NCBI GenBank assembly: GCA_006386115.1
Contig: VFIW01000063.1
Location: 186,001-250,000 of the forward strand
Source: Globisporangium splendens
Lineage: Eukaryota > Oomycota > Peronosporomycetes > Pythiales > Pythiaceae
Direction of reading: 5' to 3'
DNA: 64,000 nt
A program made the position numbers and the translations under genes. The number at the start of each line of letters is the position of its first letter. Within the stretch, counting starts at the first letter, position 1. The notes below the pieces were generated by a model, which searched no databases, was not told where the DNA came from, and worked only from the letters and a program-made list of their open reading frames with translations. Positions 14,101 to 27,086 of this stretch are shown here, piece by piece.

Positions 14101-17100
14101 AAAAATCTCCAATCGTCGACCGGTCTGTTGTCATGAGAGGGAACCAAGTTGGCTGTTTCAAACACATCGTGCCTTAGTCAACACCAACCTAACTGCCTCA
14201 CGGTAGTCTTCTGTGATGAACTTCTCGACCAAATTCTCGCCCATGACATCTGACGGAGTGTACTGCGTGATCTCTGCTGCCTTCTTGTTCCAAATATTCA
14301 CGCAACCATTCACGTCCACACCGAAGATCGGCGCATTAGCTGTGTCAATCAAACGCGTGTACTCTTGCTCTTGCGCCATACGCTCAGTGATATCTTGACC
14401 GATACCCACGACGCCAACAATGTCACCATGCTGATCAAACCGTGCCGTCGCGTTCAACAAAATGTTCACCTTACGACCAGTCTTTGTAATCAACGGGAGA
14501 TCGAAGTTTGCCGACTCGTCGCCTTCCAGAGCTTTCGCGAACACGGTGGCGACTGCTTCACGATAGTCTTCCGAGATAAACTTGTTCACCAGATTCTCAC
14601 CGATCACCTCTTCCGTCTCGTACTGAGTGATAACTGCCGCTTTTCGGTTCCAAATATTCACTGCGCCATTCACGTCAACACCGAAGATCGGTGCATTCGC
14701 CTTGTCGATCAGTCTGGTGTACTCTTGCTCCTGAGCAATGCGGTCAGTGATATCTTGACCGATACCAACCATACCCATCACTTCACCATGCTCGTTTAAG
14801 CGTGACGTGGCATTCAGCAAAATCTCCACTCGTCGACCGGTCTTTGTGATCAATGGAAACTCAAAGTTTGCAGTCTCCGTTCCATTAAGCGCCTTTGACA
14901 GCACAAAACCGACCGCCTCACGGTAGTCTTCCGTGATGAACTTCTCGACCAAATTCTCGCCCATGACATCTGACGGAGTGTACTGCGTGATCTCTGCTGC
15001 CTTCTTGTTCCAGATATTCACGCAACCATTCACATCCACACCGAAGATCGGCGCATTCGCCGAATCAATCAAACGCGTGTATTCTTGCTCTTGAGCAATG
15101 CGATCCGTGATATCTTGACCGATACCAACCATACCCATCACTTCACCATGCTCGTTGAATCGGGATGTAGCGTTAAGCAAAATCTCCACTCGTCGACCGG
15201 TCTTTGTCATGAGAGGGAACTCGAAGTTGGCTGTTTCAACACCATCGATCGCCTTAGTCAACACGAACCTAACTGCCTCGCGGTAGTCTTCCGTGATGAA
15301 CTTCTCGACCAGGTTCTCGCCCATGACATCGGATGGAGTGTACTGCGTGATCTCTGCTGCCTTCTTGTTCCAAATATTCACGCAACCATTCACGTCCACA
15401 CCGAAGATCGGCGCATTAGCTGTGTCAATCAAACGCGTGTACTCTTGCTCTTGCGCCATACGCTCAGTGATATCTTGACCGATACCCACGACGCCAACAA
15501 TGTCACCATGCTGATCAAACCGTGCCGTCGCGTTCAACAAAATGTTCACCTTACGACCAGTCTTTGTAATCAACGGGAGATCGAAGTTTGCCGACTCGTC
15601 GCCTTCCAGAGCTTTCGCGAACACGGTGGCGACTGCTTCACGATAGTCTTCCGAGATAAACTTGTTCACCAGATTCTCACCGATCACCTCTTCCGTCTCG
15701 TACTGAGTGATAACTGCCGCTTTTCGGTTCCAAATATTCACTGCGCCATTCACGTCAACACCGAAGATCGGTGCATTCGCCTTGTCGATCAGTCTGGTGT
15801 ACTCTTGCTCCTGAGCAATGCGGTCAGTGATATCTTGACCGATACCAACCATACCTATCACTTCACCAAGCTCATTGAAACGTGACGTGGCATTCAGCAA
15901 AATCTCCACTCGTCGACCGGTCTTTGTGATCAATGGAAACTCAAAGTTTGCAGTCTCCGTTCCATTAAGCGCCTTTGACAGCACAAAACCGACCGCCTCA
16001 CGGTAGTCTTCCGTGATGAACTTCTCGACCAAATTCTCGCCCATGACATCTGACGGAGTGTACTGCGTGATCTCTGCTGCCTTCTTGTTCCAGATATTCA
16101 CGCAACCATTCACGTCCACACCGAAGATCGGCGCATTCGCCGAATCAATCAAACGCGTGTATTCTTGCTCTTGAGCAATGCGATCCGTGATATCTTGACC
16201 GATACCAACCATACCCATCACTTCACCATGCTCGTTGAATCGGGATGTAGCGTTAAGCAAAATCTCCACTCGTCGACCGGTCTTTGTCATGAGAGGGAAC
16301 TCGAAGTTGGCTGTTTCAACACCATCGATCGCCTTAGTCAACACGAACCTAACTGCCTCGCGGTAGTCTTCCGTGATGAACTTCTCGACCAGGTTCTCGC
16401 CCATGACATCGGATGGAGTGTACTGCGTGATCTCTGCTGCCTTCTTGTTCCAAATATTCACGCAACCATTCACGTCCACACCGAAGATCGGCGCATTAGC
16501 TGTGTCAATCAAACGCGTGTACTCTTGCTCTTGCGCCATACGCTCAGTGATATCTTGACCGATACCCACGACGCCAACAATGTCACCATGCTGATCAAAC
16601 CGTGCCGTCGCGTTCAACAAAATGTTCACCTTACGACCAGTCTTTGTAATCAACGGGAGATCGAAGTTTGCCGACTCGTCGCCTTCCAGAGCTTTCGCGA
16701 ACACGGTGGCGACTGCTTCACGATAGTCTTCCGAGATAAACTTGTTCACCAGATTCTCACCGATCACCTCTTCCGTCTCGTACTGAGTGATAACTGCCGC
16801 TTTTCGGTTCCAAATATTCACTGCGCCATTCACGTCAACACCGAAGATCGGTGCATTCGCCTTGTCGATCAGTCTGGTGTACTCTTGCTCCTGAGCAATG
16901 CGGTCAGTGATATCTTGACCGATACCAACCATACCCATCACTTCACCATGCTCGTTTAAGCGTGACGTGGCATTCAGCAAAATCTCCACTCGTCGACCGG
17001 TCTTTGTGATCAATGGAAACTCAAAGTTTGCAGTCTCCGTTCCATTAAGCGCCTTTGACAGCACAAAACCGACCGCCTCACGGTAGTCTTCCGTGATGAA

Positions 17101-20100
17101 CTTCTCGACCAAATTCTCGCCCATGACATCTGACGGAGTGTACTGCGTGATCTCTGCTGCCTTCTTGTTCCAGATATTCACGCAACCATTCACATCCACA
17201 CCGAAGATCGGCGCATTCGCCGAATCAATCAAACGCGTGTATTCTTGCTCTTGAGCAATGCGATCCGTGATATCTTGACCGATACCAACCATACCCATCA
17301 CTTCACCATGCTCGTTGAATCGGGATGTAGCGTTAAGCAAAATCTCCACTCGTCGACCGGTCTTTGTCATGAGAGGGAACTCGAAGTTGGCTGTTTCAAC
17401 ACCATCGATCGCCTTAGTCAACACGAACCTAACTGCCTCGCGGTAGTCTTCCGTGATGAACTTCTCGACCAGGTTCTCGCCCATGACATCGGATGGAGTG
17501 TACTGCGTGATCTCTGCTGCCTTCTTGTTCCAAATATTCACGCAACCATTCACGTCCACACCGAAGATCGGCGCATTAGCTGTGTCAATCAAACGCGTGT
17601 ACTCTTGCTCTTGCGCCATACGCTCAGTGATATCTTGACCGATACCCACGACGCCAACAATGTCACCATGCTGATCAAACCGTGCCGTCGCGTTCAACAA
17701 AATGTTCACCTTACGACCAGTCTTTGTAATCAACGGGAGATCGAAGTTTGCCGACTCGTCGCCTTCCAGAGCTTTCGCGAACACGGTGGCGACTGCTTCA
17801 CGATAGTCTTCCGAGATAAACTTGTTCACCAGATTCTCACCGATCACCTCTTCCGTCTCGTACTGAGTGATAACTGCCGCTTTTCGGTTCCAAATATTCA
17901 CTGCGCCATTCACGTCAACACCGAAGATCGGTGCATTCGCCTTGTCGATCAGTCTGGTGTACTCTTGCTCCTGAGCAATGCGGTCAGTGATATCTTGACC
18001 GATACCAACCATACCCATCACTTCACCATGCTCGTTTAAGCGTGACGTGGCATTCAGCAAAATCTCCACTCGTCGACCGGTCTTTGTGATCAATGGAAAC
18101 TCAAAGTTTGCAGTCTCCGTTCCATTAAGCGCCTTTGACAGCACAAAACCGACCGCCTCACGGTAGTCTTCCGTGATGAACTTCTCGACCAAATTCTCGC
18201 CCATGACATCTGACGGAGTGTACTGCGTGATCTCTGCTGCCTTCTTGTTCCAGATATTCACGCAACCATTCACATCCACACCGAAGATCGGCGCATTCGC
18301 CGAATCAATCAAACGCGTGTATTCTTGCTCTTGAGCAATGCGATCCGTGATATCTTGACCGATACCAACCATACCCATCACTTCACCATGCTCGTTGAAT
18401 CGGGATGTAGCGTTAAGCAAAATCTCCACTCGTCGACCGGTCTTTGTCATGAGAGGGAACTCGAAGTTGGCTGTTTCAACACCATCGATCGCCTTAGTCA
18501 ACACGAACCTAACTGCCTCGCGGTAGTCTTCCGTGATGAACTTCTCGACCAGGTTCTCGCCCATGACATCGGATGGAGTGTACTGCGTGATCTCTGCTGC
18601 CTTCTTGTTCCAAATATTCACGCAACCATTCACGTCCACACCGAAGATCGGCGCATTAGCTGTGTAATCAAACGCGTATACTCTTGCTCTTGCGCCATAC
18701 GCTCAGTGATATCTTGACCGATACCCACGACGCCAACAATGTCACCATGCTGATCAAACCGTGCCGTCGCGTTCAACAAAATGTTCACCTTACGACCAGT
18801 CTTTGTAATCAACGGGAGATCGAAGTTTGCCGACTCGTCGCCTTCCAGAGCTTTCGCGAACACGGTGGCGACTGCTTCACGATAGTCTTCCGAGATAAAC
18901 TTGTTCACCAGATTCTCACCGATCACCTCTTCCGTCTCGTACTGAGTGATAACTGCCGCTTTTCGGTTCCAAATATTCACTGCGCCATTCACGTCAACAC
19001 CGAAGATCGGTGCATTCGCCTTGTCGATCAGTCTGGTGTACTCTTGCTCCTGAGCAATGCGGTCAGTGATATCTTGACCGATACCAACCATGCCCATCAC
19101 TTCACCATGCTCGTTTAAGCGTGACGTGGCATTCAGCAAAATCTCCACTCGTCGACCGGTCTTTGTGATCAATGGAAACTCAAAGTTTGCAGTCTCCGTT
19201 CCATTAAGCGCCTTTGACAGCACAAAACCGACCGCCTCACGGTAGTCTTCTGTGATGAACTTCTCGACCAAATTCTCGCCCATGACATCTGACGGAGTGT
19301 ACTGCGTGATCTCTGCTGCCTTCTTGTTCCAAATATTCACGCAACCATTCACGTCCACACCGAAGATCGGCGCATTCGCCGAATCAATCAAACGCGTGTA
19401 TTCTTGCTCTTGAGCAATGCGATCCGTGATATCTTGACCGATACCAACCATACCCATCACTTCACCATGCTCGTTGAATCGGGATGTAGCGTTAAGCAAA
19501 ATCTCCACTCGTCGACCGGTCTTTGTCATGAGAGGGAACTCGAAGTTGGCTGTTTCAACACCATCGATTGCCTTAGTCAACACGAACCTAACTGCCTCAC
19601 GGTAGTCTTCTGTGATGAACTTCTCGACCAGGTTCTCGCCCATGACATCGGATGGAGTGTACTGCGTGATCTCTGCTGCCTTCTTGTTCCAAATATTCAC
19701 GCAACCATTCACGTCCACACCGAAGATCGGCGCATTAGCTGTATCAATCAAACGCGTATACTCTTGCTCTTGCGCCATACGCTCAGTGATATCTTGACCG
19801 ATACCCACGACGCCAACAATGTCACCATGCTGATCAAACCGTGCCGTCGCGTTCAACAAAATGTTCACCTTACGACCAGTCTTTGTAATCAACGGGAGAT
19901 CGAAGTTTGCCGACTCGTCGCCTTCCAGAGCTTTCGCGAATACGGTGGCGACTGCTTCACGATAGTCTTCCGAGATAAACTTGTTCACCAGATTCTCGCC
20001 GATCACCTCTTCCGTCTCGTACTGAGTGATAACTGCCGCTTTTCGGTTCCAAATATTCACTGCGCCATTCACGTCAACACCGAAGATCGGTGCATTCGCC

Positions 20101-22994
20101 TTGTCGATCAGTCTGGTGTACTCTTGCTCCTGAGCAATGCGGTCAGTGATATCTTGACCGATACCAACCATGCCCATCACTTCACCTAGCTCATTGAAAC
20201 GTGACGTGGCATTTAGCAAAATCTCCACTCGTCGACCGGTCTTTGTGATCAATGGAAACTCAAAGTTTGCAGTCTCCGTTCCATTAAGCGCCTTTGACAG
20301 CACAAAACCGACCGCCTCACGGTAGTCTTCTGTGATGAACTTCTCGACCAAATTCTCGCCCATGACATCTGACGGAGTGTACTGCGTGATCTCTGCTGCC
20401 TTCTTGTTCCAAATATTCACGCAACCATTCACGTCCACACCGAAGATCGGCGCATTCGCCGAATCAATCAAACGCGTGTATTCTTGCTCTTGCGCTAGAC
20501 GCTCGGTGATATCTTGACCGATGCCGACGACCCCAACAATAGTTCCGCGTTCGTTATATCTGGGTGTAGCGTTAAGCAAAATCTCCACTCGCCGGCCTCC
20601 GTTCGTAATTAAAGGGAAATCAAAATTATCGGTTGGAGCACCTGCTAATGCTTTGCGAAACGCAGACCCAACAGCATCTCGATGCTCTTCGGACACAAGC
20701 TTTACCAGATCCTTCCCGATGACATCTTCGCTTGTAAATTGAGTGATCTCTGCTGCCTTTTTGTTCCAGATGTTCACCAATCCGTTCTTGTCGACACCAA
20801 AAATTGGTGCATTTGCTGTGTCAATAAGGCGGCTGTACTCACGCTCTTGGGCCATGCGAATGGTGATATCCTGACCAATACCAACAACGCCGATGATCGC
20901 ACCCTTCTCGTCATACCTCGGTGTCGCGTTCAGAAGAATTTCAACACGACGACCAGATTTTGTGATCAATGGAAATTCAAAATTTGCTGTTTCAATGCCT
21001 TGTAGTGCCTGCGAGAGAACACTGCCGACTTCTTCTTGATATTCTTCAGGAATGAAATTTTCAACCAGACTAGCGCCAAGTACTTCGAACACGGAATACT
21101 CGGTGGTCTGCGCAGCTTTTCGATTCCAGATATTCACACGGAGATCCTTATCGACGCCAAAAATTGGTGCATTCGCAGTGTCGATCAATCGGGTATATTC
21201 TTGTTCTTGAGCTCGTCGGTCGGTGATATCTTGACCAATGCCCACAACCCCAGAAATATTCCCGAAGTGGTCATATTTTGGTGTCGCATTCAGTAAAATA
21301 TCAAGCCGTCTCCCAGATTTGGTGATCAACGGGAACTCAAAGTTTGCAGTCTCTTCTCCGTCAAGCGCTTTTGCCAAGACGTCACCCACAGCTTTCCGAT
21401 ATTCAGCCGATATGAAGTTGAGCAGCCCTTTTCCCATCGTATCTTCGTTTGTGTACTGAGTGCTCGTCGCCGCCTTTTTATTCCAAATAATCACTTCAAA
21501 ATCACGGTTCACACCAAAAATCGGCGCATTCGCTGTATCGATGAGCCGACTGTACTCCTGCTCTTGAATAATACGATCTGTGATATCTTGGCCAATACCG
21601 ATCACCCCTGCGAGCTGGCCTGTGTGGTCGTATCGCGGTGTAGCATTCAGCAAGATCTCGATTTTACGCCCGCTTTTCGTGATCAATGGAAATTCAAAAT
21701 TCGCGGTTTCAATGCCTTGACAAGCCTTCTGGAAAACAGCAGCGACAGCCGGACGATAATCTTCGGAAATCAGCGTCTCGACCAAATCCTTCCCCATCAC
21801 CTCCTCTGGTGTGAACTCACTAGTCTGCTCTGCTTTGGTATTGAAAATGACCACACGCCCATCCAAGTCCATACCAAAGATAGGTGCGTTCGCCGAATCG
21901 ATGAATTTGCGGTACTCCATTTTCTTGGCATTGTGCTCTGTCACATCTTGTCCAATGGCGACAATACCACCAACAGCGCCAGTGGTATCGAAGCGCGGCG
22001 TCAAACACGACGCGATCTCGATTCGCGCACCTGTGGCTGTTATTAGTGGTAAATCAAAGTCAGCGCCGGCGATACCCGTGCGCAACGTTTGCTCGATATT
22101 CTCTGCGACAATGTCTCGAAAGCTCGGATCGACTAGTGGCAGCAACGACTCCCCGACCATGGACTCACTTGGATACCCTGTAATCGAAGCTGTCTTGGAG
22201 TTCCACACCGTGATGGTCGCATCCTTGTCGAGTTCGATGATCGGCGCGTTCGCCTGCATGATCACTGCAGCGTACTGCTTTTCCTGGATAGTCAGCTCGG
22301 TTACATCCTGGCCGATCCCGTAGAGACCAACGCACGTGCCGTCGTCCGCCATCAGCGGCGTGAGAGTCGTCAAAATCTGGACATTCCCGCCAGACGCCGT
22401 ACGCAATGGCAAGTGGACTTCCCCGCTCCCCACCACGCGCAGCGGTTGCCCATGATCAAGCTGCTTTGCATTCGCGAGAATACCCGACAGCTCTTCGCGT
22501 CGCGCCGGACCGATGATGAATTCCTGCAGCGGGCGGCCAAGCACGTCGTCGGCAGCGAAGCCCGTGACGCTCGCCAGGCACTTGTTCCAGAGCGTGACGA
22601 CGCCGTCCGTCGAGAGCCCCACGACCGGCGCGGTCGCATCCTGCAGCAGGTTCAGCACCGCGAGATGTGAGATGCTGAGTCCTTTCGCGGCGGTCGTCTG
22701 CGCGCTCCCAGGCAAATTGGCGAATGCGGGCTTGAGGTCGTCGTCGGCATCGCACGCCAGGTCGGCAAATTCCGCATCCGCAACATTCGCAGCTGCCAAA
22801 GTTGTAGTTGTTGGCGAAGATCCGCCGCAACTTGTGCATCCGCATGCACAGCACGAAACCGTCTCGACACTCGTACTCTGGATAGCAGAGCTTCCCGACG
22901 AAGACGGGGACTCGCTGTCGCCAGATCCAGACGCCGACGGTTTCGCCTGTGGGGCTGCTACCGCTGGCTGTTTCTTGTGCGACCGTCGCGCCAT
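8196..22994 (-). CDS. Giant PAS-array hybrid histidine kinase (about 33 PAS, HisKA, HATPase, REC, HPt, CaaX)
   Basis: One gene seen as three open frames (22994-18630, 18639-14158, 14165-8196) split by two small indel sites, each inside a repeat unit. Corrected, it would encode about 4930 aa. The N-terminus has a cysteine-rich patch (SCCACGCTSCGG). About 33 PAS domains of 120 aa follow, each starting ANAPIFGVD and ending GIGQDITDRIAQEQEY. Next come HisKA (SFSHELRTPLNG), HATPase_c (NLLSNAIKFT, DTGIGM, GSGLGL), a receiver (FMDCEMPVMDGY, GLTAYAMSG, VKPIS) and HPt (AHSLKGSS). All phosphotransfer residues are present. The protein ends CALM, a farnesyl-type CaaX box; no membrane helix is evident. 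No introns are seen, unlike the paralogue at 48150. The gene converges on the RGS-DENN gene with 287 bp between stops. The input signal is unknown; the indels may be sequence errors. Confidence 0.85.
14085..14180 (-). other. Indel cluster breaking one PAS repeat (net -2)
   Basis: Compared with the sister copies (for example 13001-13100 and 15161-15260), this stretch has several single-base insertions and deletions within about 90 bp, while both flanks match perfectly. The net effect moves the reading frame between the second and third open segments of the giant kinase. Clustered indels between perfect flanks look more like a poor assembly join than natural decay, but a real lesion cannot be excluded. 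Confidence 0.8.
18660..18672 (-). other. Single-base deletion in a C-type PAS repeat
   Basis: Sister copies read GCTGTGTCAATCAAACGC here; this copy lacks the C after GTGT. The loss shifts the frame between the first and second open segments of the giant kinase. Together with the net -2 change near 14.1 kb the total is -3. Confidence 0.85.
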
Positions 22995-23770
22995 GTCGCT
23001 ACGTCTTCCGCGTCTTCGAGTGGTGCGCCGCCGTCGTGATGGAGGAAGATGTGCGTCGGGGGTGGAAGCTTATCGAATGGGCTCTCGGGGACTCGACGTT
23101 TCTGGCACGAGGGAGGCAGGGAGAGGGGGGAATCAGGCCACAGTGAAGCGACGGTGGCGACACACTTGTTTGACAGAAGCGCCACTCAGAATAGGAGCAG
23201 ACGCGGCGCGCTTTCCGACCGACCGGCGCGCATTCCTTCCGCTGTGTTGTTTGTTATCACGATTGCTACAGGAGCGCAGCTGCAGGCGTTTCGAGTGTGG
23301 AGTTTCGCAGTGCTTGTCTCTTCAAGTACAATCCTAACGAATTGCATAGCAACGCGTTGTTGCATAATCTTCGCTTGGCAGTTTTCGCTAGAAAGGCACG
23401 ACAGCTGCTTTTCATGAAGAGCATGTGCCTGATCTTTTGCATCCAAATACAGTATGCAATTTCCGAGTGTTTTTAGTGGCCGCGAGTGAAGGGAGCCACG
23501 GATGGTACGGGGTTCGGGTTGGATGCGTGACGAAGAAGGACCAGCCCCGTTTTACGAACGTTCAGACATGTGGTGAAATATAGAGGTCATTTCGAAAAGA
23601 TTCGCATAGTTAATGCTTATTTCTGATCTATTATATTCACACAAGGTCTAGAAGCACAATAAACACCTAACTGACGTTGGGGTTGGCTGCGCATCCATGC
23701 TGATGGCCTTTCTATTGGTAGATTTGAGGCTGCAAAGAGTAGGATACTGTCGAATGGGGGAGAAAGAGAA
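22995..23770. promoter_or_regulatory. Divergent upstream region of giant kinase and ankyrin gene
   Basis: About 780 bp between two head-to-head start codons. The part next to the kinase (22995-23230) is G/C-rich with G-runs on the plus strand near 23121-23129. The part next to the ankyrin gene (23560-23700) is A/T-rich. No coding exon or RNA gene was recognised. Confidence 0.5.
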
Positions 23771-26700
23771 ATGGAGCTGCTCACAGACTTGGTGTCTGTG
23801 GAGAATCTGCACGCATCGCGACGCAGCGCACGCACGCTGATGGAGATGATGGCGGAGGCGCGCGCGCGACTGCAGAACATGGAGATCTCGTGCAAGGAAA
23901 TGCTCAGCGCCGGTCAGTACCATCCCGACGGGACTCACAGCACCGGCGATGACACGGCGGCGTCGACAGCGATCACGGCAGCATCGCCGCGGCAACACAA
24001 CCAAATGGAGATCTTGCAGCTCCAAGTGGAGCAGCTCAAGGCGAGACTCGTGGAAGCCGTGAACCGCCGAGAGCAGGAAGACCACATGTTCAAGCAGGCG
24101 ATGATCTACGCGAGCGCCAAGAGCACGGCGAACGCTGTCCTGCACACGCTGTTCGATCAAGCCCAGGCCGGGAAGCACAGCGTTTTGAAGGAGTGGCTGG
24201 AGACAGGCGTGATCCCGACGCGGGATGGTTTGAAGCACTGGAAGGTGGATTTGCGCGACCTCCGCAACGAGGAAGGCGCGACGCTGCTGCATGTTGCAGT
24301 GGGACGGACCATGGCGCTCGAAAAGCTCAAGGTCAAGTTAACTGAGTTCCTGCTCAGCAAAGTCGGATTCGATCCAAATGTGCGCGACCTGGTGCGTTTA
24401 TTTTTCTCGCTGCGTTGCGTCGCGAATGTTATGCTATGTTAACTTCGAGGTACTCACATCGCATATGTGTCGCTGACGAACTCGAATCTGTTTTTTGTTT
24501 GTTTGTAGTTTGGTCGAACGCCATTGCACATCGCGGCAATGAGCAATTACTCGAAAGTGGGGACACTGCTTATTCTCTAGTGCTTTGGATGTTGTTTATG
24601 TGCCTTTGCATCTGACGCATATCTGCTTGCATAGGTCGTGGAATGCTTGCTGAACCATGGCTGCGACCCGACGATCCCAGACCGTTCGGGATTGACCGCG
24701 CTTTCCTCTGTTCGAACGTTGTCTCGACCTCACGAGGATGTCGTAAAGCTGCTAGCGACCGCGGAAGCAGCAAATGAGCAGAGTAGGTGGATATTTGTTC
24801 CTATCTCTATGTTGCAGCCGTCTTGATTCGCAAATCTTACGATCGACATGCTTGATGCCTTTTGCCAGAGTTTCGTCAAGTCTCGGAACAAATCTCCCCG
24901 AAAGTAAGTGGCTTACTTTTTTGTGTTAGCACAAGCCATAAATCGCACTGATCACTTAATCGATGTGGTATTTTTGTATTCACAGAAAGCACTCGCATCG
25001 GCGCTGTTTCTGAAAGGCTTGAGCAGGTTCATTCAGCCCGACCAGCTCCCTGAATTCTCACGGCAAACTTCCAATTTGCTCAACACGATCCTCGATGGTA
25101 CTGCTATTTAATGATCATTTTTTGATGATGCTGGCTGACGTACTGATTCAGCAGTCTTTCTCTCTGCACTTTTAGTCAAATTTGAAGCGAGTGTTGCGTT
25201 TGATCGAGCGCTCCGAGAGAACGTGCCCATGCTGTTTGATGGACCGAACGTGACCCAAGTGGCCCGACTGGACAAGATATTTATGAACACCGTGTACTGG
25301 GATCCCACGGTCATCAATGATCTCAAGGTCGAGGTGGACGGATACAACCTGTCGTTCGTGTCGCTGCCGTTCTCCACGAGTGTGATCGCAGGACCCACCT
25401 GGGTAGGCGTGTTGCTGAAAATGATTCAGAGCTTCAAGAAAGAGATTGTCTCTTCGCCAAAAAAGGACAGGACGCTGACGGATGACTTGCCAGTATCTTT
25501 TGAGTTGAGCTCACCTGGACAGGACGACGTGGATATGGAAGTTGAGAACGAAAGGATGGAGCGCGATTGGTCCCTGCTACCGTCTCCCACACAGGTACGA
25601 CCACCTCCACCACCAGCACCAACGACTCAGCTCCAAAGCCCTCCGCTCTCGCTTTCTCAATCGCCGATCTATGGAGATCGAGCCTCGTCGAAATCCAGAC
25701 AAGCGTGGCATTATGCTGTCCTGTTCAAGGCATCGACGCAGCAGTTACCCGGCACCCTCATGCTGAAAAAAGGCAGTGATCTTGCTGTGACCTCGGAGGA
25801 TGTCGCAAAGTACTTTCCGCTGGAAGATCGACTTTTGATTGGCAAAGACGAATACTTTGCGAAGAATTACGCCTCACTGACGCAGCAGTTTCAACTTGGT
25901 ACGTGTAATGGTTTTGTTAAGAAGTCTCATAGTTATGAGGCGATATCCTCGCCTGCGAGGCGCGTTGTGTAACTGGATCCTGGCATTTTTGTTGTCCTGC
26001 AGATCGTCCATTTGAAGGCAATGACTCATCGAACGTAAACGCGTACCTTTCCGGATCGTGCTCGTCTTTGCATCCTCCATTCATCAAAGCGAAGCGTATC
26101 CTGGAGCGCGAACCGGGAAACCAGTACGAGGATCAAAACAGTGACGAGCAGGTATGGAAGAATGCGGTTGTTGAGCGAAGGCTTCATGGAAGTGGAAATG
26201 CGCTGCAAGATAATACCAGTTTGCTGACATGAAGGATCTTTGCATCTTTGTAGGAGCTCTTCCAAGACTACCAGTTCCTCGATCCTGAAAGCGATTATGA
26301 GGTTGCTGTGAAACTGGGTCCTGTGGCTACTGCGAAGGATGCACGCGAGATTGTAGACGCATGGAAACGGCAGTGCCGCGACTATTTCGAGTCGAAGAAG
26401 TACGTCCTTGCTGATTCTCCTCTCGCGCATGTTTCTTCATAATGGACCCTCCTGTTGTCTTGTTGCTGCTACTGCAGGTGCATCTCGGGTCTCAAATCGT
26501 GTGAGCACTACTGTCCGCAGCGGAATGGCCATTCTCTGGTAATGTGACCATCAGCTTTTCTTGTCTTGTCGTTGGTCCAGCGGGTCGTAGTGACGTTTTT
26601 GCTGTTCTGTAACAGTGTTGCGAGACCATGGCTGCAATCGGGAAGGAGATCGCCAAGGCGCGCTTGGGGAGATCCACGTTTTCCAGGTCGCTGAAGGCGC

Positions 26701-26861
26701 GGGCGTCACTGCAAAAGTACCAGGATCGGTTCAAAGGCAAAGATCCGTGGCCAGGGTCCCCATCCACCACGCCGCGAGCTGGAGCTCCATCTGGTGACAG
26801 TGAGACACAACGTGGCACCCCTGAGAATAGTAAGGCTTCGCGATCGCTCGAGTTTTCCTAG
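23771..26861 (+). CDS. Ankyrin-repeat / coiled-coil protein of unknown function
   Basis: Ten exons fit with consistent phase: 23771-24391, 24509-24556, 24635-24782, 24869-24903, 24986-25097, 25176-25898, 26003-26151, 26254-26399, 26478-26538 and 26616-26861, giving about 762 aa. The N-terminus is helical and likely coiled coil (MELLTDLVSVENL, then EILQLQVEQLKARLVEAV). Ankyrin motifs follow near residues 180-260 (GATLLHVAVG, GRTPLHIAAMSNYSK, VVECLLNHGCDP). The middle has a unique segment (PNVTQVARLDKIFMNTVYW) and a proline-rich run (VRPPPPPAPT). The C-terminus is short and basic with two Cys pairs. I do not recognise the family beyond ankyrin. Divergent from the giant kinase. Confidence 0.75.
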
Positions 26862-27086
26862 AACGAACCGAAATGCGGGCTTGTCCAAAGAAGAGAATAA
26901 TATTAACAAACATGGGGAATGCCCACTACACGGTCGCTTCGATCTGCTGTATTTGGCTCAGTTTTGATGCTGGGTCAACGACAGGAAACGAGGCTTGTTT
27001 GTTTGTGTCTTTCTTTTCTTCGAATGTACATCACCAGACCGCACAAAAATATAAAAAAAAGCGTAAAGACCACACACGGGGTTCCT
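26862..27086. other. Short convergent intergenic gap
   Basis: The ankyrin gene (plus) and CENP-A gene (minus) converge here with about 225 bp between stops. The gap is A/T-rich with an A-run near 27050-27061. No terminator signal can be assigned with confidence. Confidence 0.4.

Larger units (their letters stand above)
11826..20462 (-). repeat. Higher-order tandem array: eight 1080-bp units, each of three PAS domains
   Basis: Twenty-four 360-bp PAS-coding repeats form a strict A-B-C order repeated eight times. A is marked by SANAPIF and GFVLSKALNG, B by KANAPIF and an ALEGDESANF block, C by TANAPIF and RFVLTKAIDG. The same antisense landmark recurs at 11847, 12927, 15085, 16165, 17245, 18325 and 19404, which is a 1080-bp period broken only by the indel sites. 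Units are near-identical at the DNA level, silent positions included, which points to recent unequal crossing-over or gene conversion. The flanking PAS domains (1-6 and 31-33) are clearly diverged. Confidence 0.92.

Noticed and set aside
12927..20189. Long plus-strand ORFs (about 264 aa) repeated every 1080 bp
   Set aside because: They are antisense shadows of the PAS repeats, with the same period and no own motif.
11826..20462. CRISPR-like or satellite array
   Set aside because: The repeats are 360/1080 bp, fully coding and without spacers.
8196..22994. LOV photoreceptor domains among the PAS repeats
   Set aside because: No unit carries the flavin-binding cysteine motif (NCRFLQ type); they look like generic PAS domains.
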